From NCBI GenBank assembly GCA_001931905.2, contig MSJI02000849.1, forward strand, positions 1 to 64,000: 64,000 nt of DNA. Reading direction: 5' to 3'. Of this stretch, positions 21,101-30,068 are shown piece after piece. The notes beneath the pieces are model-generated. The model did no database searches, had not been told where the DNA came from, and saw nothing but the letters and a program-made list of their open reading frames with translations. The position numbers and the translations under genes are program-made. Positions within the stretch are counted from its first letter, which is position 1. Every line of letters starts with the position of its first letter. Source of the DNA: Cladosporium sp. IMV 00045. Lineage: Eukaryota > Ascomycota > Dothideomycetes > Cladosporiales > Cladosporiaceae.

Positions 21101-22146
21101 TTACGACGATCTCGGCATGTGCCAATGATCGCCCACTCTGTAACCCAGAGGGAAAGGGTCTGTCGTATCAAGCATAGACTGTCTAAATCCCGTCAACCAC
21201 GCCCTCCCTTTCACCGTTGGAAGCACTGCTTCGTACTCGCCGACTTTCGCCGTCCCGCGAATGACGCAGTTGAACTCCGTCCCAATGATACTCCTGTGGC
21301 GGAACACTTCACCCTCCTTCAGTTGTCCTCTGGCGTGAAGGACTGCCATGCGAGCGCTTGTACCCGTGCCACAAGGGCTTCGATCGAATCTCCCAGGAGA
21401 TACGACAACTGTGTTCGTCGCAACCTTGCTTCCGTCGGGAGCAACCTGCAACGGCTCTGTGAACTCCAATATCGTGACCCCTTTGATCTCGTTGTTCTCG
21501 GGATGAACAGGTGTATAGTGCTTCTGAACGGCAGCCTTGATTCTCTCGCCAACCTCCACCAATTGAGAGCCGCAGCTATTGGTAATTGAAAGACCAACAC
21601 TAGATGCATCGACGAGCACGTAGTGCATGCCTCCCCAGGCTACGTCGACAGACACTTTGCCCAATCCTGGAACATCGACTTCCATACCAGAACGTACACA
21701 AAGGACGGCACGTTGTGAAAAGCAACGGACTTGCATTTCCTGGCCTCACATTCAGTGGTGACGCCAATCAATCCCGCTGCTGTATCGAGTTTCAGCTCGG
21801 TGACCGGCTCTTGCATCTCCACCATACCAGTCTCCAAAAGAACAGTTGTCGTAGCCATGGTATTGGCGCCAGACATAGGTGGATACTCGTCACTCTCGAG
21901 CGTAAGGAAAGCGGCGTCTGCTTGAGGGTTGCAAGGCGATAGGATCATGTTCATACATTGCGAAGAACGGCCTCTCGGCTCTTGCATGAGAAGCTGGCGA
22001 GTTTCATCTGCTTCATCGCGGAAGTACACCAGCTTTTCGAACATGGACTTGCAGTGTGTTGGGTCGCGAACGCCTCCGACGATCACGTCTCCGATCTCGC
22101 CTTCCGCGTGAACGCCCACGATGTGTATGGTGCGTGTGGATCTCAT
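21101..22146 (-). pseudogene. Proline racemase / trans-3-hydroxy-L-proline dehydratase family enzyme, one-base frameshift
   Basis: Cofactor-independent enzyme family acting on proline or hydroxyproline. Start ATG at 22146 (MRSTRTIHIVGVHAEGEIGD). The substrate-binding start HAEGEIGDVIVGGV is typical. The first catalytic position is Ser (about residue 92, PPMSGANTM), the second Cys (FDRSPCGTGTSARMA). This Ser/Cys pair differs from racemase Cys/Cys and from mammalian dehydratase Cys/Thr. Near 21685-21690, between FVYVL and MEVDVPGLGKV, the frame shifts as if one base were missing. Corrected length would be 348 residues. No intron fits there. An upstream in-frame ATG at 22245 exists but would add residues unlike the family. 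Divergent from the Zn2Cys6 gene, sharing 362 bp. Confidence 0.83.
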
Positions 22147-22508
22147 AGTGGTGGACAGTAAGTGGCGAAAATAAGAAAGAGCAAAGTAGATGGAAGAACC
22201 TACCATTGAGCGGCTGAACATCGAATGTGGCTTTATCATTGCCATCTTACCCGCCTTTGGCTCGATTCGTATCGAACAAGTTCGTGGTGTTCAGTTGTTT
22301 ATCCTCGGTCATGTCAGGTGATAAGAAGTCGGGTCTCGGCTCGAGAGCCGCGTTGTTGCCATTGCTTGCGGGGATGACCTCAGACCAGCACCACTCCACC
22401 TCCTCGCCGAAACTGACATACTAAAGCACGCAGTACTCGGTTACACAGCCGGTCCACCGCACACCGGGTTGCCATATCATAACTTACATGCATTAGGCGA
22501 CGATAATA
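22147..22508. promoter_or_regulatory. Bidirectional promoter, racemase-family gene / Zn2Cys6 regulator
   Basis: A 362-bp divergent spacer with a GATAAG at 22320-22325 and a dense block of CGG/CCG triplets at 22438-22470: the CGG-N8-CCG element, an overlapping CGG-N4-CCG, and a further CCGG. Confidence 0.55.
22436..22454. promoter_or_regulatory. Putative Zn2Cys6 site, copy 2
   Basis: CTCGGTTACACAGCCGGTC, one mismatch from the copy at 18681-18699. It lies 55 bp upstream of the regulator's ATG and about 290 bp upstream of the racemase-family ATG, so it could serve autoregulation and target control together. Confidence 0.55.
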
Positions 22509-25100
22509 ATGCAAGAGGACCTGACCGAGCGCCTCACCCCGCGCAAAAGGGTGTCTAACGCGTAGGTTCACGACAGGCCTTGACAAGTTGAGTTCGCTAA
22601 AAGAACACTCCACAGATGTGTCCGTTGCCGTCGCCAAAAGATAAAATGCTCTGGATCGGAGCCTTGTCAGACATGTCAGCGTCGGCGGCTGATTTGCGAG
22701 TTCGACGATGAGCGTGATAAGATCCTCGTTAACCGAGAGTATGTAGTTCAGACGTGAGGGCCGTGCAAATACAACACAACCTGACAGACGTTATGATAGT
22801 GTTTTGGCACGACTGAAGCGTCAGGCTCGGAGCAATGCTGCCGCAGCAAAGCAGAGACAGTCGTCACAAGGGACAGAGGGAGGCTCGGGCGACGATGATG
22901 TACAGACGCATCACAATGAGAGCGTGACAGGCCAAGGTAAGTGCTTTATCGCCCGTCATCCCAAAAACACTTGGCTATAAGCGCTGAATGTTCTTAGATG
23001 CAAGACAAAGTGAAGCACATAGACAGAGACAGCCTATCTCGATGACAGATGATGCGGTTAGTTTGGGCATTGATTTGGTCCCAGAAGATGACGATGGAGG
23101 AAACGACACAAGCGCAGCGAACGACCAACCATACGTCAACTCGCTGATGAATGTTTCCCAAAGCTATGCCACAGACATCGCAGGAAAGCAATGTTAGTCA
23201 ACCACACCTGCTCTGCTAACGTCGGTTATGCTAACAACGAGAAGTCTACCTAGGAACGTCGTCGAATTGGTCTTTCGGAAAACGTGTCCTGGCTATGGCC
23301 CACGATCGGCTGTTCGACGGTCCTTTACCGCGAGAACATCTGTGGTTCAAAAAAGAAGTCTATGACTTGGAAACTGCCGGCTCTTGCGATTTCAACCTTA
23401 GTGTCGCTGCCACCATCATGCCGACGGAAGACTTTGCACAGTTTCTGATCAACGGCGTTCGCTTTCGCTGTGGAAAGCTCTTCCATCTGTTCGATGAACG
23501 AAGCTTCATGTCTGAGTTTGAAAAGTTCCACCGAGGCACCCGAGTAGTCAACGACAAACTTGATCTCTGGCACGTACACTATACTCTAATACTGGCTATA
23601 GGTAAGGCCTTGAATGGAGAGTACCATAAAGGATCACGGCCCGCTGGTGCAGACCTTTTTGCACAGAGTATGAGGGTGGTACCGCACCTTGCGCTTGCTC
23701 GTGCTGAACCTATGGAGTCCATTGAGATCCTCTGCTGTGCTGCGCTGTACCTGCAATCAATTGACAGGCGACAAGCCGGCTACAACTTGGTGAGAATAAC
23801 TGTCTATGCTGTATACCACGTTCAACATCAGCTAACTCATCTAAACTCGAAAGATTGGCCAAGCGTTGCGAATGGCCTTGTTTGAAGGCATGCATACCGA
23901 CATGCGTAAACGTCAGTGCTCAGACGCCGTAAGATCTCGATATCGTGCTATTTGGTGGACAGTGTACATACTAGACTGTCATATGTCAAGCATACTAGGC
24001 GTTCCGCAATCACTTGCGGCGCATGACGTGTCCACAGAGCTTCCTTCATCAGCGACATCTGGACAGGACCTTGGAGCCCTGGAAGTGCATGTCAAGCTCG
24101 CCAAAGCGACATCCACCATACTACGAAGTAAGCACTCATTGGGTGAGCGAAACCTTTGAATGGTCTTTGCTGATTCGAGGATAGCCGTCTACAGCAGTGA
24201 TGGCCAGACGCCGGGAAAGTTCATCGAAAGTATCAGAAACGCCCTCCGAAGCCTTGCTATCATCAAAAATTCTCAAACTCCCATTCAGCTTGGCGACAAT
24301 TCTTCACATAGCATATCTCGAACAGATGCTTATCTGCAGCTGTTCCATCGCCAGGTGAGCAACTCTCTGAATATCGAATGATCTGACAACATTCTAACGC
24401 CAAGCTCCTTCTAGTGCATCATCCTCGCCACCCGACCACTCCTCTTCTGTTTTTGGCAACAAAGGCTAGCATCCAACGCTCCGATACGAATATCATCTGC
24501 CGGCGGAGTCAGATCGCTCATACGCATCTGCGTCGGCGCGGGTAGGCAGATGTTGCAACTTCTTTCGGCGCTACAGTCGCAAAGCCTTCTGGGTATGATA
24601 TATGATAAGCCTGTGCAAAGGAGAATGTTTAAAGCTGAGACATGCCTGCAGAAAGCTTCATCACATTTGACCTCGAATCGACCTGGTCGGCTGCCGTGTT
24701 GATCATGGTCGCCAACGCAGTCGATCCAACTTTACAGACCGGCTGTGAAGAATCTCAGCAGATCACAAATTCCATCCTTGACGAAATGTACTCGCGGGGC
24801 AATTTGGTCGCCGGACTGTACAAAGACGAGCTTGCTCTACTGGCTCAATATCTAGAGAGACTGGATGCCGGTACTGCTGATCAAATAGACGCCTCAGGTA
24901 CCTCCGAGCAAGAGGGCCGCCATCAGACCTCCAGTGTGATGAACGACTCCCTGAGTGCTGACGACATGCAGCTATGGGACTTCGACAGTGCCCTTACTGG
25001 TGAACAACTGATCGAAGTGGCGGACTCGCTCAACCTCGACGGTTTGGAATGGTTGACTAACGGGTCATTGAATTTTGACATGGGCGCTACATTCATGTGA
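22509..25100 (+). CDS. Zn(II)2Cys6 transcription factor with fungal-specific TF domain
   Basis: Nuclear pathway regulator. Nine exons with consistent phases: 22509-22561, 22616-22753, 22800-22936, 22998-23192, 23245-23789, 23854-24127, 24185-24354, 24415-24592 and 24652-25100, 712 residues, all GT-AG. The zinc cluster is near the N-terminus (CVRCRRQKIKC, then CQTCQRRRLIC; C-x2-C-x6-C-x5-C-x2-C-x6-C), split from its start by a 54-bp intron. A Gln/Asp-rich linker precedes the middle homology domain, recognised by WSFGKRVL, GYNLIGQALRMALFEGMH and YRAIWWTVYILDCHMSSILGVP. The C-terminus is acidic (DDMQLWDFDSALTGEQL), a likely activation region. It is intact and divergent from the racemase-family enzyme, which suggests it controls the cluster. 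Confidence 0.9.
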
Positions 25101-25358
25101 GAAATTCAAATGTCCAATGATCTGTCTAATGCGAAACGCGTTTTCCATACGGACTTCAAGAGTGTAGCCGAATACGTTGGCGCCCATCAAACCATATACC
25201 TGCGGTCGATGAAAGAGCTCAAATCGTAATCATACGCACAACGCACCGTCCCATCACAACGCCACAACGCCCAAGCTCCGACTCCAACAACCCTGCTGAC
25301 GTCTTCAAAACAAAAAGAAAAAGATCGCAAAAGAAGAAGCCCGTACAGGGCGCTGTAA

Positions 25359-25466
25359 TGCATCGGCCGGGAATCGAACCCGGGGCTGGCCGAATCAGAT
25401 GAAGTTCTCTGTGGTGCAGGAAACTTCCACTGGCAACGGCCAATTTTACCACTAAACCACCAATGC
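25359..25466 (-). tRNA. tRNA-Gly(GCC) with a 37-nt intron
   Basis: On the minus strand a full cloverleaf is seen: acceptor GCATTGG/CCGATGC, D arm with TTTAGTGGTAAA, anticodon stem GGCCG/CGGCC with loop TTGCCA-intron-T, T arm CGGG-TTCGATT-CCCG and discriminator A. The mature body is 71 nt, identical in layout to yeast tRNA-Gly(GCC). The intron sits after position 37. Confidence 0.93.
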
Positions 25467-25815
25467 TGTGCATCAAGCGTAGACAGCGTGTTTGAGCTTC
25501 TGTACTACTCTGTCCACAACGGTCGAATGCGAATAGTAAGGCCTCTGAAGCATTTTCTTTGTGGGTCGTTGTGGAGCAAAGATCCTTCGCTCAGCGGGAA
25601 ACGGGGCTCCCTCGGTGCAACTTGAAACTTCTGTACCGGAGGTAGAGCGAAGTTGAACCAGATGAGAGAGGCTGGTGTTCCTGAAAGATGCATGCTGTCG
25701 CGGTCTCCGAGCTCCATTCCTGTCGCAGTGCAAAAAGGAAGGCCAGACAAGCTGAATCCATTTATAGCTTGTCGATAGAATTTCGGGTGTCAAGGAGGCA
25801 GGAGGCAAAAGATAA

Positions 25816-25914
25816 TGATCAGAGTGGGACTCGAACCCACGAGGATTGCTCCACTAGCAAGTAGCTTCTTGATTCTACCTGAAGCTAGCGCCATAACCAC
25901 TCGGCCATCTGACC
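25816..25914 (-). tRNA. tRNA-Leu(CAG) with an 18-nt intron
   Basis: Type II tRNA on the minus strand: acceptor GGTCAGA/TCTGATC, D arm GGCCGAGTGGTTA, anticodon stem CTAGC/GCTAG with anticodon CAG after U33, long variable arm (TGGAGCAATCCTC), T arm GTGGG-TTCGAGT-CCCAC and discriminator A. A73 and the CAG anticodon favour Leu over Ser. Mature length is 81 nt. Confidence 0.92.
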
Positions 25915-26168
25915 AGGCGATGAAGCATAAGACTCCTGTAATGGATGCTGTAGGCTGGACCGCGAGGCCTCTTCGGCTTTCCGGGAACCATTGAAATTTT
26001 GAGGATGCCGAGGATTGTTCGATTTGAGTAGAGTATCTGGGGTATCAAATGTTGTGAAAGAAAGGATGTCCTCGTTACGGAGTTCGATAGGACTGTAGAA
26101 ACCGTGTTTTCCAGTGTTGTACGTGCAAGCGTCGTATTGATTTCAACAACTGCTCGGGCGACGTTGCT

Positions 26169-27233
26169 TCAGCCTTGCTCCCCAAGGGATACCCTGATCC
26201 GTTGGTGAAGTGTGGTGCATGCTCCATCCATCCGCATTTCCGGAAACACATCGGTACGTCCTACCGGCGTGGCTTGGAAGATGTGGATCAGATCATGAGA
26301 GGTGCCATCAATGACGAGCTGCGTCTTGCAGCCTCGCCTTGTGTAGGCGTCGACCGCCATTTCCATCATCGGCTTGATCCAGAGCGCACCTTCGGCATCT
26401 GCGGAGTCGCGAATGGTTTGTTTGACGCTTTCCAGCATACCCAAGGTCAAGTGCAGCGATTGGAGTCCTGACATTTCCTCAGAGAACAGCTTGAAAAGGT
26501 CGATCCAGTCTCGCTTGGTGCGGCTGTTGAGGTGCGGGTGGCGAGGTACAGCCATTTTTATGACCAAGTGCCGGATAGCTGGTAGTCGAGGTTGCGGGAT
26601 CATGCGAGCAAGGAAACGAAAGATGGTGTGAATTTGTGTAAACTCAAATCGGTTGGAGCTGTACAGTGTGTTGATTGCCTCGGAGTATATCTGTCTGCAT
26701 GTGACGAGCAAAGGTAAAAGCCCTGTTGCCTGTGCGTAATGGATTCGCGGCGCGGATGAGGGACGTTTTGTGGTGAGCTGGTGGCATTGGCCGTGAGTCT
26801 GAGACTGTGTGATCTGTCCAGGTACTTGACAGATGAAATGATAGATTCGTGAGTGGTTGTCTCCTGCTGAGACGTGAATGGTAGATCCGCCGAGTACCAG
26901 CTCGTAAATGATCATGCGTACATCAAGTGGGAGTTTGGCGAGAAAACCGCATTCCGGCTGGTCATGACAACTCTGTTCAGAGCCTGGGGCAGCCAACATC
27001 TGAAGACGCTGCCAAATGGAGTTGCCAGCAGAATCGGGTTGCATGGTGAGCGCTCGTTGCCTCCTCGGTCTACCACCATGGAGGTAGACGCCATAAGGAA
27101 GTCCAAGCCAAGGTTCGGCCACCTTATTTGCCCATTGCACCGAAGGGCTGACATTAATCAACACCTTCAAGGCGAGGTCGCCCCAGAAACCTGTGTCCGT
27201 TGTTAGGAAGGTATTCAATGATGCCGTAGCCAT
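26169..27233 (-). CDS. DUF7730-like (F-box-like) protein
   Basis: Unknown function. Single exon, 354 residues from the ATG at 27233; a shorter start at about 27044 (MQPDSAGNSIWQRL) is possible. The core FLAKLPLDVRMIIYELVLGG resembles the F-box-like opening of fungal DUF7730/2EXR proteins, followed by LLVTCRQIYSEAINTLYSSN and FEFTQIHTIFRFLARM, the typical continuation. The first 60 residues carry no feature. Families of this kind are expanded in Dothideomycetes and poorly characterised. The exact Pfam family needs a profile search; assignment is by motif memory. Confidence 0.65.
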   Translation of the reverse strand: MATASLNTFLTTDTGFWGDLALKVLINVSPSVQWANKVAEPWLGLPYGVYLHGGRPRRQRALTMQPDSAGNSIWQRLQMLAAPGSEQSCHDQPECGFLAKLPLDVRMIIYELVLGGSTIHVSAGDNHSRIYHFICQVPGQITQSQTHGQCHQLTTKRPSSAPRIHYAQATGLLPLLVTCRQIYSEAINTLYSSNRFEFTQIHTIFRFLARMIPQPRLPAIRHLVIKMAVPRHPHLNSRTKRDWIDLFKLFSEEMSGLQSLHLTLGMLESVKQTIRDSADAEGALWIKPMMEMAVDAYTRRGCKTQLVIDGTSHDLIHIFQATPVGRTDVFPEMRMDGACTTLHQRIRVSLGEQG

Positions 27234-28339
27234 GAAAAAGCATGGTGGCTGCGGAAAGGGCAGGCAGGAAGAGGCAGAAGAGGTATCACGCACCAGACAT
27301 ATCCATTTCGGGTACTGCAATAAGTGTTGCGTGATTCTAGGCACGCGCCTCTGGGCAGGCGGTCTTTCGCAGTCGTCTTAGCCGTTAGTTGCACTATATG
27401 CAAGCTGCTCATGCGTGGCTGATAGACCGCTCACAGACTGGCGCCAGCATGGCGATTCGACGTATCACAGTGACGCTGATGCAGCAGATAGACGTTGTTA
27501 TCTCAACATTTCCAGGATGGATGTATGGCGTGCGAGGTGCGCGAGAGTAGGGTATCTTATGGTGAAGCGATGTCGTGCTTCGCCAAGCCGAGGTGAGAGG
27601 CGGGACCTCGAGACTTTCACTTCTTCTGCCCTATCATTTGTCTCGTATTGCGCGCCTATCATAATGAACGTTTTAGAAGAATACGAAGCTTTGTTGCTTT
27701 TCAGTCGTTTCTGTGCTGCCGTGTTTCGATCAATACGAAGCTTGCGAGTGCATGTGGATTCATTAGTACAGTCGTCTGTTCATGCAATGTCAGACAGCGA
27801 TATTACTCGAAGCGAGATTCTTCTGTTTAAAAGAGTATAAGGTGGAAACGATTTCCTACGACATATAGTTGGGTCTGCTACATGTAGGCGAGCAGAGCAT
27901 TTGTCAAGTACTCGCCTATACCTGACAACAGGTTTCACAGGACATACTCCCATATCAATTGCCTAATAACAATAGAAACTGTATATTCATGCCCTCATTT
28001 CCGTGCAACTCACAGACCACTGGGCGGAAATTGATTGAACGCCTGTTCGCCTGCTTGATTGGACCGTTTGAAGCTGGGCCTCGGGGAACGATCGTCATCC
28101 TACGCTTGCGCCTCGCGTAGATTGTGTGCATACAGGATCGTCCTGCCTGTATCCTTCAACTTCACTACTCCTTCACCAATACTTCCACGGCCTTACATGC
28201 AATACTCTTTAGGTCGGATATTGAATCTTACAGCATGCCTGCAGTAATTACCCTTGCACCCGTAATGCCTACATCAAACGGGAACATACACATCGCCAAA
28301 CCACCCACTTGAACCGCCTGAACCGCCTGAACCAGCAAG
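27234..28339. other. Divergent intergenic region, DUF7730-like / Dlt1
   Basis: About 1.1 kb. Short frames only. The 30 bases before the Dlt1 ATG repeat AACCGCCTG. Nothing else recognised. Confidence 0.4.
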
Positions 28340-29701
28340 ATGCCACCATCCTACTTCTCTCTCGACACCCTCCTGCGTCGCATATCGCAGTGGCGGGGGC
28401 GCCGACCAGGCCATATACTCCCATTCCGCATCCCGTTCTTCCGCATCTTCTACAGCACAACATACACCACCCTTTTCTTGATCACCCTTGTGATCCTCGC
28501 AATCACACCAGCTACCCTCCTCTGGACCGCCATCGAAGCCGAAGCGTTCCAATATGTTTTCGTCATTGGAGGGACCTACGTGCTCACGGCACTCGTAGCG
28601 ATTTTCATTTACTCGTCACGCCTTTACACCAACCGCTCAGTGCTGGCGGGCGTGGGAAAAGCATACATACCCATCGAGGATGGCGAGGTGGGAAGGAATG
28701 TGCGCAAAATGGTCGTCTCGCAGCTGGAGCGCAGTGCCATTGTCGCATGGGAGTCAAGGCCGAGGGACACTATGGGCGAGATCGTGCGGGCGGAGAAAGA
28801 AGGGTGGTTTGAAGACGAAGATCACGGCGCCAACGGTTTCAACCGGCACCACTGGACTGTTGGGTCAGCCATTGAGATTGATCCTGCGAACCCGCCTTGG
28901 GGTGACGTGAAGCATCCTGGTTGGACGGCTCCAGCACAGGCTAGAGGCGAGGTTCTGAGCAATCTACAGTTTGCGACCGTCATCGCCGAAATGCCGCATT
29001 TGATCGAGGCAAGGGCTGTGAGTCTCGCACCGCCCGATCCAAATGCAGAAGCGGGCTTTTTCAACGAGCAGGAAGCACCGGTTGCAGACGAAGCGGTCGT
29101 GGAGATGCTGCGCCGACAGAAGACGATGGGCATGAGAGAGTATCTCACCCAACTTTCTTATCTTGGCTTGGTCAATCCTCCCGAAGTTGGTCTTACGTTC
29201 CTGACCATCTACGAAAGAGTCCGCTTCTCTGGCCTCCCGTGTCCTGAGGAAGAGTTCAACCAGCTTATGGCTACATTTGCCCGGCTTTTGGAAGGCATGG
29301 ATGCACTTGACCCAGAGATCGTGGCAGAGATCAGAGCGCAAACAGACAGCGATGCATCATCGGCCCTCAGCGCGGATAGCCAAAGTCTTGCGCCTTCAGA
29401 AAGCGCGGAAAGCGTGCTACACTTTGCGACTCCTCAGCCGCCTCGTTCTGTGAGCTCTGGGTCTAGCGCCCATAGTCCGGTTACCGCTCGCACGGCATTC
29501 TCTCGTGCTGTCACTCCCTTCACGCAACAAGACGAGCTAGAGAGCCAGGAAAGTCTCGGCTCAGTTGTGAGAAGGCCGGCCGCAGAGGGAACACAGACAC
29601 CAAGGGCGCGGTCTATAAATGATAGGAATAGTGGCTCGCGCTCGCCGAGTCTGAAGACTCTTCCTAGCGATGCTGGCAGCGTATTGCGACACCACGTCTG
29701 A
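28340..29701 (+). CDS. dlt1: Dlt1-like (defect at low temperature) membrane protein
   Basis: Fungal Dlt1 family, endomembrane protein of unclear molecular role. Single exon, 453 residues. Two membrane segments near the N-terminus (LFLITLVILAITPATLLWTA and FVIGGTYVLTALVAIFIYSS), then the conserved cytosolic block IPIEDGEVGRNVRKMVVSQLERSAIVAWESRPRD and NPPWGDVKHPGW, typical of the family. The block YLTQLSYLGLVNPPEVGLTFLTIYERVRFSG is also conserved. The C-terminal 120 residues are Ser-rich and disordered. The start is the first ATG of the frame. Confidence 0.85.
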   Translation: MPPSYFSLDTLLRRISQWRGRRPGHILPFRIPFFRIFYSTTYTTLFLITLVILAITPATLLWTAIEAEAFQYVFVIGGTYVLTALVAIFIYSSRLYTNRSVLAGVGKAYIPIEDGEVGRNVRKMVVSQLERSAIVAWESRPRDTMGEIVRAEKEGWFEDEDHGANGFNRHHWTVGSAIEIDPANPPWGDVKHPGWTAPAQARGEVLSNLQFATVIAEMPHLIEARAVSLAPPDPNAEAGFFNEQEAPVADEAVVEMLRRQKTMGMREYLTQLSYLGLVNPPEVGLTFLTIYERVRFSGLPCPEEEFNQLMATFARLLEGMDALDPEIVAEIRAQTDSDASSALSADSQSLAPSESAESVLHFATPQPPRSVSSGSSAHSPVTARTAFSRAVTPFTQQDELESQESLGSVVRRPAAEGTQTPRARSINDRNSGSRSPSLKTLPSDAGSVLRHHV

Positions 29702-30068
29702 TACCAGGAGGATCGACAACACCACGTGTTTATAGCTTACATATCCTAATGTCATAATGTTTACATGATCAACAACGACCAAAACACGCTACAGTAGCAC
29801 GAGTAGTAGTCAGCATCTGCTGACCCGAGTACCCGTAGAATACAGTTCGAGAGGCTCACGTAAGTGAAGACCGCCAAGCGGGTGAAACTTCGGCTTCATC
29901 CCGTCTCTAGTCGGGTGTGAAGATCAAAGGAGCGGGCTAGACGATGGAGGATGGGCGCTAAAGGAGGATCATGACTAGCAAAAATCGCTCGGAGCTCATA
30001 TTCATGACACGCCTCATGCCCAGCGTCTCACCCTGCTGCTGTTGCCGCTGCTGCAGTGCGTGACAGCC
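29702..30068. other. Short intergenic region
   Basis: 367 bp between two plus-strand genes; no features recognised. Confidence 0.4.

Noticed and set aside
21680..21720. 31-bp GT-AG intron to explain the racemase-family frame change
   Set aside because: Too short for this genome (others are 46 bp or more), would delete conserved residues and does not restore the frame.
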